Part shown: positions 16,365 through 23,755 of the stretch, one piece after another | How positions within the stretch are numbered: the first letter of the stretch is position 1 | Layout: each line of letters opens with the position of its first letter | Source: an uncultured Lactobacillus sp. | GTDB lineage: Bacteria > Bacillota > Bacilli > Lactobacillales > Lactobacillaceae | Reading direction: 5' to 3' | DNA length: 64,000 nucleotides | Assembly (NCBI GenBank): GCA_937874185.1 | Contig: CALNAK010000036.1 | Location: 81,312-145,311, forward strand | Program-made: the position numbers and the translations under genes | The notes under the pieces: generated by a model | Seen by the model: the letters and a program-made list of their open reading frames with translations, nothing else | The model's database searches: none | What the model was told of the DNA's origin: nothing

Positions 16365-17682
16365 TCAAGTTACCGATATGAGTCGTATGTTTTTAAATTG
16401 TAGTTCACTTAAAGAATTGAATTTGTCACATTTTGATACAAATAAGGTGGAAGACATGTCCTTTATGTTTGGGGGATGCAGTGGATTAACTACATTGAAC
16501 CTAAATAATTTTGATACAAGCCGTGTTACTAACATGAACGGGATGTTCTCTGGTTGCGACACTTTGGAAAAACTTGATTTGTCGGATTTTGATACAAGTA
16601 ACGTTAAAAGCATGTCCAAAATTTTTGACCACTCAGATTCAATCAAGAGTTTGAATTTGGGAGAAAATTTTGTCGTTCCAGAAAATCAAGCTGAGGATAC
16701 CAAACTAGCTGATAAAACTTGGATCAATATTGGAACGGGTACAGAAACTAATCCGAAGCCAACCGACAAAAATGGCATTAATTCAGTTCAGTTATTGTCT
16801 GAAGCTAACAAAGGTAATTGGGTTGTAAAACCAGAATCTGCCTACATTGGACCATTTACTGTAAAGATTCCGAATAATATAGATGGTAATCTTGAAGTTA
16901 CAGTTCCAACTAAAGATCAACCAGAATATATCGGTAGTACCTTTGAAGTTGAGGTTCCTGAAAAGGTCGGTTATCAAGCCGATAAACATTCAGTGACTGT
17001 CACAGCAACTAAAACTGGCATCTTAACCAGTGACCTTGTTATGTACACACCAATTGAAAAACCAGTTCAAGAGTCTAAGCAACCAGTTATGGAAAATAAA
17101 CCTGTTACAGAGGCTAAGGTAGTCTCAGAACTAGTAACTGCACCAACACAGGAATCTCCAGTAACCGCACCAACTGATTCAGTGCAACAAGTGGAACCAA
17201 AGTCAGTAACCACAACTGTGGCTGAGCCTGAAACAAAGCCAGAACCAACTGTTCAACCTAAGTTTCAAGGGAAAATTACGAACGTACATGATCATGTGAC
17301 AGTACATCCAGATTTGAAAACACCTAAAGTCTTCAACAGTAAGGGTGAATTGATCAATGGTTGCACTTTAAACAAAGACCACAGTTGGTTGAGTACGAAG
17401 ATGTTAACGCTTGGCGATGTGCAATATTATCTTGTTGAAGATGATAAATGGGTCAAAACTAATGAAGTTTATTTGTATGAAAATGTTAGGGATGTTGTTA
17501 GAACAAAGAATATTGGTATGACAACATTGTTTGACAGTCACGCTAAAGCTATCATGAATCGTGGACTTGGTGCATCAAGTAGTTGGAAATCCGACCGTCT
17601 AGTTACACTTAAAGGACACAAATATTACCGCATCTCTATGAATGAATTTGTCATTGATTCAGATGTTGATGTGATAGAATAG
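16354..17682 (+). CDS. DUF285/SLAP surface protein relative lacking a signal peptide
   Basis: A 442-residue relative of the preceding gene. It opens abruptly inside a DUF285 repeat (MDTSQVTDMSRMF), with about four repeats, then a ~110-residue domain (GPFTVKIPNNIDG and EVPEKVGYQADKHSV), a Pro/Thr/Glu/Val-rich stalk (residues ~235-310), and two C-terminal SLAP modules (YYLVEDDKWVKTNEVY and YYRISMNEFVIDSDV). There is no signal peptide, although wall-binding modules imply export. AGGGGA 8 nt before the ATG makes translation possible. Most likely it is a 5'-truncated paralogue or a product of recombination between repeats; a cassette that exchanges repeats with its neighbour is another possibility. 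Confidence 0.7.
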   Translation: MDTSQVTDMSRMFLNCSSLKELNLSHFDTNKVEDMSFMFGGCSGLTTLNLNNFDTSRVTNMNGMFSGCDTLEKLDLSDFDTSNVKSMSKIFDHSDSIKSLNLGENFVVPENQAEDTKLADKTWINIGTGTETNPKPTDKNGINSVQLLSEANKGNWVVKPESAYIGPFTVKIPNNIDGNLEVTVPTKDQPEYIGSTFEVEVPEKVGYQADKHSVTVTATKTGILTSDLVMYTPIEKPVQESKQPVMENKPVTEAKVVSELVTAPTQESPVTAPTDSVQQVEPKSVTTTVAEPETKPEPTVQPKFQGKITNVHDHVTVHPDLKTPKVFNSKGELINGCTLNKDHSWLSTKMLTLGDVQYYLVEDDKWVKTNEVYLYENVRDVVRTKNIGMTTLFDSHAKAIMNRGLGASSSWKSDRLVTLKGHKYYRISMNEFVIDSDVDVIE

Positions 17683-17691
17683 GTTAAATCG

Positions 17692-17736
17692 AATAGCACA
17701 AATACCTAATTACTTTAGGAATTTGTGCTATTTATA
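17692..17736 (+). terminator. intrinsic terminator after the second surface protein
   Basis: AATAGCACAAATACCTAA (17692-17709) pairs with TTTAGGAATTTGTGCTATT (17714-17732), a very long stem with one mismatch. Confidence 0.8.
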
Positions 17737-17923
17737 TTTGAATGAGATCGTATCTATTATTTTAATATTTCCAATTTATTTTTTTGAAAATTAAGAAAAT
17801 AATAAGGCTTTACAATTTTATAATCATGACTTTCTCGTTGTGATAAATTGAGTATGGTATAATTTTGTTTGAAATGTGTGTAAATTTTAAAAATAGAATT
17901 AATATAGTAAGAGGTTGATCCCT

Positions 17924-19195
17924 ATCGAAACTGAATCAGGAAAAAAATTCACGCCTATTTTATTAGGTAGTGATATGAATGTTTACGGAATGGCTCGTGC
18001 TTTCCATGAACTATATGGGGGCACTGTTAAGGCCTATGCCGAGATCCAATTGGCACCTACAAGATACACAAAAATCTTAGACTTAACTCTATACCCAGGA
18101 TTTTCTGAAGATCCTGTTTTTATGGAAAAAATGCGTGAAGTTGCTAAAGTTTATCAGAATCATGACGAACCAGTTATCCTAATTGGCTGTGGTGATGGTT
18201 ATGCCGAACTTATCAGCAAGCACAAAGAGGAACTATCTAAGACTTTTGTTTGCCCATATGTCGATTATGACTTATTAAAATCATTGAATAATAAAGAAAG
18301 TTTCTATCGTGTTGCGGATGAACATAATTTGCCTCATCCACTAACAAAAATTATCACTAAAGATATGTACGAGAATAAAACTGATATGGATGTTCCATTC
18401 GACTTTCCAGTTGCTTTGAAACCAGCTAATAGTGTTGAATGGCTCGATATTCATTTTGAAGGTCGTAAAAAGGCTTTCACAATTCATTCTCAAGAAGAAT
18501 ATATGACTATTGTGGGTAAGATTTATGATAATGGTTATACTTCAGACTTGATTCTTCAAGACTTTATCCCAGGTGATGATTCTAATATGCGTGTTTTGAA
18601 TGCGTATGTTGATCAAGAACACCATGTGAAGATGATGTGTTTAGGACACCCAATTTTGGAAGATCCTACACCTCAATCAATTGGGAACTATGTTGCCATT
18701 ATTCCTGAATTCAATCAGGATGTTTATGATCGTGTGCAAAAATTCCTTGAAGATATTGAATTCACAGGCTATGCCAACTTCGATATGAAGTATGATGCAC
18801 GTGATAAAACTTTCAAATTCTTCGAAATTAATTTACGTCAAGGTAGAAGTAGTTTCTTTGTTACACTTAATGGCTACAACCTTGCTAAATATGTGGTTGA
18901 GGATTATGTTGAAGGTAGTTTAGAGAACGAACCAACAGTTTATGCTAACAAGAATAAAGCTCAACATAAGCTTTGGTTAGGTGTTCCGGTCAAGGTCTTC
19001 AACAAGTACGCTGCTGATAATGAAGCAACTAAATACGCTGACGAACTTATCAAGCAAGATCGTGTTGGAACAACTGTTTTCTATAATAAAGATAATTCCT
19101 TTAGACGTTGGTTGTTATTGACATATATGTTCCATAATTATGTTAAGAGATTTGATAAATACTTCCAAGAAAATAAAGGACGCGACTTTAAATAA
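17924..19195 (+). CDS. D-aspartate ligase (ATP-grasp), peptidoglycan cross-bridge enzyme
   Basis: A ~423-residue ATP-grasp enzyme strongly resembling Enterococcus faecium Aslfm: FTPILLGSDMNVYGMARAF, ILIGCGDGYAELISKHKEEL, FPVALKPANSVEW, DFIPGDDSNMRVLNAYVD, GHPILEDPTPQSIGNYV and FFEINLRQGRSSFFVTLNG. It adds D-aspartate to the lysine side chain of the peptidoglycan precursor, in the cytoplasm. No ATG or GTG is available near the expected start. The ATC at 17924 lies 9 nt after AAGAGG and gives an N-terminus of the length I recall for Aslfm; the TTG at 17915 directly abuts that site. I annotate the ATC with caution. A usp gene follows 18 nt later. Confidence 0.88.
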   Translation: METESGKKFTPILLGSDMNVYGMARAFHELYGGTVKAYAEIQLAPTRYTKILDLTLYPGFSEDPVFMEKMREVAKVYQNHDEPVILIGCGDGYAELISKHKEELSKTFVCPYVDYDLLKSLNNKESFYRVADEHNLPHPLTKIITKDMYENKTDMDVPFDFPVALKPANSVEWLDIHFEGRKKAFTIHSQEEYMTIVGKIYDNGYTSDLILQDFIPGDDSNMRVLNAYVDQEHHVKMMCLGHPILEDPTPQSIGNYVAIIPEFNQDVYDRVQKFLEDIEFTGYANFDMKYDARDKTFKFFEINLRQGRSSFFVTLNGYNLAKYVVEDYVEGSLENEPTVYANKNKAQHKLWLGVPVKVFNKYAADNEATKYADELIKQDRVGTTVFYNKDNSFRRWLLLTYMFHNYVKRFDKYFQENKGRDFK

Positions 19196-19213
19196 TTGTG
19201 GGGGTTTTGATAC

Positions 19214-19678
19214 ATGGATGAATTAAAGGGATACAAAGTTAAGAAAATTGAGTACTCAAAGATTTTAATTTGTGTGGATTCAGATGATTTTGAATCATCT
19301 AAAAATGCCTTTAATTACGCTTGTTCATTGGCAAAACATTACGATGCTGAATTAGGTATTGCTTCTGTTTTGGAAACTGGTGATTTGAATATTTTCCAAT
19401 CACTAGATCCAGATGTACTTTCAGAACGTCGTGAAGAAATCAAAGAACTATTGGCAGTTTATGGCGAAAAAGCCCGAGACTACGGAGTTCAGAATATTCA
19501 CTTGATGGTTACTGAGGGAACTCCAGGAACAACTATTGTTGATAAAGTTATTCCTACTTTCAAACCAGACTTGGTTATCGTTGGTGTTGAACAGAAGAAT
19601 CGTTCACGTAACACAATTGGTTCCCAAGCTGCTAAAATAGTAAATAATACAAAAGTTTCTGTTAGTGTTATTCGTTAA
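19214..19678 (+). CDS. universal stress protein family protein
   Basis: A 154-residue Usp-fold protein: YSKILICVDSDDFESSKNAFNYA at the N-terminus and DLVIVGVEQKNRSRNTIGSQAAKIV at the C-terminus. The nucleotide-binding motif is altered relative to the canonical G-2X-G-9X-G-S/T (the first two glycines are not in the usual setting), so ATP binding is uncertain. GGGGG precedes the ATG. It is 18 nt after the D-aspartate ligase and probably co-transcribed, an unusual partner for a cross-bridge enzyme. Two hairpins follow it. Confidence 0.82.
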   Translation: MDELKGYKVKKIEYSKILICVDSDDFESSKNAFNYACSLAKHYDAELGIASVLETGDLNIFQSLDPDVLSERREEIKELLAVYGEKARDYGVQNIHLMVTEGTPGTTIVDKVIPTFKPDLVIVGVEQKNRSRNTIGSQAAKIVNNTKVSVSVIR

Positions 19679-19726
19679 AAAAAGAATGAGTTACATAATG
19701 TAGCTTCTTTCCATAGATAATAAATA

Positions 19727-19755
19727 AAAGATGAGGCTGCGGCCGCATCTTTTTT
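19727..19755 (+). terminator. intrinsic terminator
   Basis: AAAAGATG (19727-19734) pairs with CATCTTTT (19746-19753), extended inward by GC pairs, then Ts. A second weaker hairpin, AAAGAATGAGTTACAT with ATGTAGCTTCTTT, lies at 19681-19710. Confidence 0.75.
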
Positions 19756-19783
19756 GGTAAAGTTATGAAGGGGGATTTTCATA

Positions 19784-20539
19784 ATGAATGTAGAATTTTA
19801 TAAGCGAATTTCGAGTAAGTATGAAAAGCTGACTGCTAATGAACAATTAATTATAGATTACGTTATATCTTCAAAAAATCCGAGTAAGTTAAAAATTAAA
19901 GATATTACAGAAAGTCTATTTTTATCTAGCGCTACGATTGTTAGAGCTTCAAAGAAGTTGGGTTACGATTCATTCAGTCAAATGAAATATGATGCAGCAC
20001 AATATGTTGAAGATGCAGATGAGCCCAAAGTTACTGAAGATTACGATAAAATCATTTACCGAATGAAGGGTGATTTCGAAAAAACAATAGATATGTTGAG
20101 TGAGAAGAAAGTTAAAGAGTTTGCTCAATATGTTAATTCTGCTCACCGAATATTCTGTGTGGGTAGTGGCTCCAGTGTTAGTGTATCTAGTGATTTTAAT
20201 CGAAAACTAAAATTATTGAATTATTGGTCAAATGATTACGAGGAATTATATTCGATTCGAGATATTACTAATATTTCAGGAGATAATGATGTTATTGTTG
20301 TGATTTCATTAGGTGCTGGGAATGATTTAGTAAATAAGTATCTTTTGTCAGCTAAAGTAAACGGTACCAAAATTATTTCAATAACAGGAACTAATGCTAA
20401 ATCAGTAATTGAATTAAGTGACGTTAATTTAATGGTTTATGAATCTCCAGTACCTAGAAAGCGGATGAGATCACGCTTGATGCTAAATGTGGCAGCAGAT
20501 GTCGTCTTTGAATATATCGTAAATCATGATGAAATATAA
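19784..20539 (+). CDS. RpiR/MurR-family regulator with SIS domain
   Basis: A 251-residue regulator. The N-terminal ~77 residues form the RpiR helix-turn-helix domain (LTANEQLIIDYVI, then SSATIVRASKKLGYDSFSQMK). A SIS sugar-phosphate-binding domain follows (FCVGSGSSVSVSSDFNRKL and VVISLGAGNDLV). Such regulators sense phosphosugars and control nearby sugar genes. It is immediately upstream of the PTS operon on the same strand, 122 nt away, so local control is likely. The inducer would be the phosphosugar made by that PTS; its identity is not visible in sequence. Confidence 0.88.
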   Translation: MNVEFYKRISSKYEKLTANEQLIIDYVISSKNPSKLKIKDITESLFLSSATIVRASKKLGYDSFSQMKYDAAQYVEDADEPKVTEDYDKIIYRMKGDFEKTIDMLSEKKVKEFAQYVNSAHRIFCVGSGSSVSVSSDFNRKLKLLNYWSNDYEELYSIRDITNISGDNDVIVVISLGAGNDLVNKYLLSAKVNGTKIISITGTNAKSVIELSDVNLMVYESPVPRKRMRSRLMLNVAADVVFEYIVNHDEI

Positions 20540-20661
20540 TCAGAGTAATTTTTTACTCAAAAGTAATATTTTTCTTTTTCAAGTCCAAACTGGGCAAAAA
20601 CCTAAATAATAAGTATTCCGTGATACCTTAGTAATTGAAAAATGTTTAGGGAGATGTTTAC

Positions 20662-22347
20662 ATGGATTCTTCAAGTGGAAAAAGAAATAACCTCATTCGA
20701 GGTTTTGAAATGTTTGGTCGCTCCTTCCTATTACCAGTTTCTGTATTACCAGCAGCTGGTATTCTACAAGGATTAGGTTCAGCGTTTACGAATGCTGATA
20801 CCGTTAAAATGTATCCTTGGATGGCAAATCACACATTCCAATTTGTTATGGGATTTCTATCAACAATGGGTTCAGCCGCATTTAAGAATTTACCGATTAT
20901 CTTCGCGGTCGGTGTGGCAGTTGGACTTGCTAAGCACGAAAAGGGATCAGCAGCAATTTCTGGATTATTAGGCTATTTAACTCTTCAATATATGATGAAC
21001 TTTCTTTTAAATGCTTCCGGTCAATTAGTAAATACAGCCGGAATGGATCCAACTAAAGCTGCTTTGGCTTTAGCTGATAAAATGCAGACAACTGTATTAG
21101 GTATCCAAACAATGGATTTAAATGTTTTTGGTGGAATTATAACAGGTGTTATTGTTTATTTCGTTCACAAACATGCTATCAAGATGCATGTTCCCGCAGT
21201 CTTAGATTTCTTCAGTGGTCCTAGACTGGTTCCAATTTTAATCATGCCAGTTATGGCTATGACAGCAGTTGTTTTCTTCTTTGTATGGCCAGTCGTACAA
21301 ACAGGAATCGCTGCATTATCAGTTTTGATTTTGAAATCAGGTACTATTGGTACATTCTTCTATGGTGTTATCGAACGTCTTTTACTACCATTCGGGTTAC
21401 ATCACGGTTTAAATTGGCCAGTTAGAACTACTGAATTAGGTGGTATTTTCACAATCGGTGGCGTTAAGTATCAAGGTACTATTGCCGCATACATGGCTTC
21501 ATTAGCCCACGGTGGTGCTATCAATCCAATGATTACACGTTTTAGTTCTGGTAAATTTGTTTATAACATGTTTGGTTTGCCAGGTGCTGCTCTTGCAATG
21601 TATTCATGTGCCAAACCAGAAAATAAAAAGAAAGTTGGTAGTTTACTCTTCGCTGCTGCCGCAACAGCTTTCTTAACAGGTGTTACAGAACCTATCGAAT
21701 TTACATTCTTGTTCGTAGCTCCAGCACTATATGCAATTCATGCTGTTTTAGCTGGTTTAACAATGGCTGTTACTTCAGCATTAGGTGCAGCCTACTTAAC
21801 ACCAACAGGTCATGGGTTAATTAATTACATCATCTATGGTGTTCTTCAAGGAATGAAAACAAAATGGTATATCATGCCATTAGTTGGAGTATTCTGTTTT
21901 GCAATGTATTACTTCGTATTCAAGTTTGCTATTACTAAATTTAATTTCCAAACACCCGGACGTGAATCAGATGGTAGTGATATCAAACTTCATGGTAAAG
22001 ATGAAACAAGAAAGAAAATGGGTGTCCGTACTTTGAAGGATGAAGATAAGGGAATTTCAACATCTTCAGCAACAGTTTCTTCAACAGCTAAGTTATCAAC
22101 ACATGATCAAGCTGTGGCTTTGATTAAAGCTCACGGTGGACCTGACAATATTACTGATGTTGATGCATGTATTACACGTTTAAGAATTAATGTTAAAGAT
22201 AAATCCGTAGTCAATAAAGATATCATTGTCAATAACTTAGGGGCGATGGGATTCAATGAATCCGGTATGCAAATGCAATCCATTTATGGTGGTCACGCCA
22301 ATGTATTAAAGATGGAAATTCAAGATATATTGGGAATAGGTGAGTAA
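20662..22347 (+). CDS. PTS EIICB, glucose/maltose/alpha-glucoside superfamily
   Basis: A 561-residue membrane permease with an EIIC domain (residues ~10-440, about ten helices) and a C-terminal EIIB domain (residues ~475-561). EIIC motifs include GVAVGLAKHEKGSAAISG, LPFGLHHGLNWPVRTTELGG and the substrate-region motif TGVTEPIEFTFLFVAP. EIIB carries the phosphorylatable Cys503 in VDACITRLRINVKD. Sugar cannot be fixed beyond the glucose superfamily (glucose, maltose, trehalose or other alpha-glucosides). EIIA is a separate gene two places downstream. GGGAGATG precedes the ATG. The HAD gene follows without a gap. Confidence 0.9.
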   Translation: MDSSSGKRNNLIRGFEMFGRSFLLPVSVLPAAGILQGLGSAFTNADTVKMYPWMANHTFQFVMGFLSTMGSAAFKNLPIIFAVGVAVGLAKHEKGSAAISGLLGYLTLQYMMNFLLNASGQLVNTAGMDPTKAALALADKMQTTVLGIQTMDLNVFGGIITGVIVYFVHKHAIKMHVPAVLDFFSGPRLVPILIMPVMAMTAVVFFFVWPVVQTGIAALSVLILKSGTIGTFFYGVIERLLLPFGLHHGLNWPVRTTELGGIFTIGGVKYQGTIAAYMASLAHGGAINPMITRFSSGKFVYNMFGLPGAALAMYSCAKPENKKKVGSLLFAAAATAFLTGVTEPIEFTFLFVAPALYAIHAVLAGLTMAVTSALGAAYLTPTGHGLINYIIYGVLQGMKTKWYIMPLVGVFCFAMYYFVFKFAITKFNFQTPGRESDGSDIKLHGKDETRKKMGVRTLKDEDKGISTSSATVSSTAKLSTHDQAVALIKAHGGPDNITDVDACITRLRINVKDKSVVNKDIIVNNLGAMGFNESGMQMQSIYGGHANVLKMEIQDILGIGE

Positions 22348-22348
22348 T

Positions 22349-23128
22349 ATGGATAATCGAAAAATAATACTTACTGATTTAGATGGGACCTTTGTTAAAG
22401 ATTCACATTCTGTTAGTAAAGCTGATTTAAAGGCATTTAATGATTTGAGTAAGAATTATATTTTAGGAATTGCTACAGGAAGATCAATCAAAGAAATCAA
22501 TTATTTGGAAAAAGAGAATAATATTCTAGCTGATATTAAAGTTGGTTTTAATGGCTCAATAATTACAGGTTTCGATGATGAAGTATTAGTTGATGAACCG
22601 CTTAACCCTAAGGATTTAAATGCAATTTTAGAATATTTAAAAGCTAATCACGTTATTTTCGATGCTTTAGATGGAATCAAGCGTGTTGGGTCATATCATG
22701 CCTCAGACAAGAAACGTCTATGGGGAATGGATATGGTAACACTAGATGATCCATATGATGCAGTTTCAAAAATGAATGTATATAAGATAAATGCTAGACC
22801 AGGCGATAGGTTTGACGAGATATTTGATGATTTAGTAGAAATGTTTCCAGAACTATCAATTTATGAAGGTGGAACACAACAGAGAATTGAAATTTCCGCA
22901 GAGGGATGCTCCAAAGGAACAGCTGTTGATGCCATTAGAGATAGATACAAACGACAAATTATAGTTGTCGGCGATTCCGGTAATGATGCGCCAATGTTTG
23001 AACGTGCTGATGAGTCATTTTGTATCGCTCATGCAGACAGTAGTGTGAAAAATAAGGCTGATTATCATATTGATAATTTTGCTGATATAACTAAGTACTT
23101 GAATGCTCATTATGATGAGGTGATTTAA
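22349..23128 (+). CDS. Cof-type HAD-IIB phosphatase within a PTS operon
   Basis: A 259-residue HAD hydrolase. Motif I is LTDLDGTFVKD with nucleophile Asp10 and acid Asp12; motif II is the Thr of IATGRS; motif III and IV are the later Lys (CSKGTA) and VVGDSGNDAPMF. A C2B-type cap lies between, as in Cof sugar-phosphate phosphatases. ATG 22349 follows AGGTGA by 6 nt; an in-frame GTG at 22340 overlaps the PTS stop. Placed between EIICB and EIIA, it may dephosphorylate the incoming phosphosugar or relieve phosphosugar stress. That role is inferred from position only. Confidence 0.87.
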   Translation: MDNRKIILTDLDGTFVKDSHSVSKADLKAFNDLSKNYILGIATGRSIKEINYLEKENNILADIKVGFNGSIITGFDDEVLVDEPLNPKDLNAILEYLKANHVIFDALDGIKRVGSYHASDKKRLWGMDMVTLDDPYDAVSKMNVYKINARPGDRFDEIFDDLVEMFPELSIYEGGTQQRIEISAEGCSKGTAVDAIRDRYKRQIIVVGDSGNDAPMFERADESFCIAHADSSVKNKADYHIDNFADITKYLNAHYDEVI

Positions 23129-23614
23129 TTGTTTAAATTATTTAATAAGCATCAAAACAATTTAGAATTAAAATCAATTGGTAATGGAGAAGTAATCGAT
23201 TTATCTGAAGTAGAAGATCCAGTATTTAGTCAAAAAATGATGGGTGACGGTTACGGATTCAAATTACAAGATGGAAAAGTTTATTCTCCGGTTTCTGGTA
23301 AAATCACTATGGTTCCTGATACTAAGCATGGTATTGGCTTAGCCACTGATGACGGAATGGAAATTCTAGTCCATATGGGAATTGATACCGTAGAATTAAA
23401 GGGGGAACCATTTGAAGTATTAGTTAATGAGGGAGATCAGGTAAGTTCTGGTGATCCAATAGCTATAATGGATATGGATAAAATTACTGCAGCAGGTAAG
23501 AAAACCACTACTATGGTTATAGTTACAAATAGTAATTACCTTGATGTTTCAGCCAATCTCGAACTAGGTACAAAACGTACAGGAGATTTAGCAGCAACAA
23601 TGGTCAAAAATTAG
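23129..23614 (+). CDS. PTS EIIA component, glucose (Crr) type
   Basis: A 161-residue EIIA-Glc family protein. The phosphorylation-site region is MEILVHMGIDTVELKG with His82, and the second conserved His lies in DTKHGIGLATDDG (His67). The TTG at 23129 directly follows the HAD stop, and GAGGTGA lies 7 nt upstream. It passes phosphate from HPr to the EIIB domain of the permease encoded two genes upstream. An intrinsic terminator 12 nt later closes the operon. Confidence 0.92.
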   Translation: MFKLFNKHQNNLELKSIGNGEVIDLSEVEDPVFSQKMMGDGYGFKLQDGKVYSPVSGKITMVPDTKHGIGLATDDGMEILVHMGIDTVELKGEPFEVLVNEGDQVSSGDPIAIMDMDKITAAGKKTTTMVIVTNSNYLDVSANLELGTKRTGDLAATMVKN

Positions 23615-23625
23615 ATAAGTTAGGC

Positions 23626-23656
23626 AAAAATGTTGGTGAAATCCCAGCATTTTTTG
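23626..23656 (+). terminator. intrinsic terminator of the PTS operon
   Basis: AAAATGTTGG (23627-23636) pairs with CCAGCATTTT (23644-23653), one G-U pair, with a T tract. Confidence 0.8.
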
Positions 23657-23755
23657 TTTTTATCATAAATATCAAGGGATTTTAAATGAAAATAATTCTA
23701 ATAAAATGAAATTAGTGATATAGTATTCCTTAAAATTAATATGGCGGTGAATATA

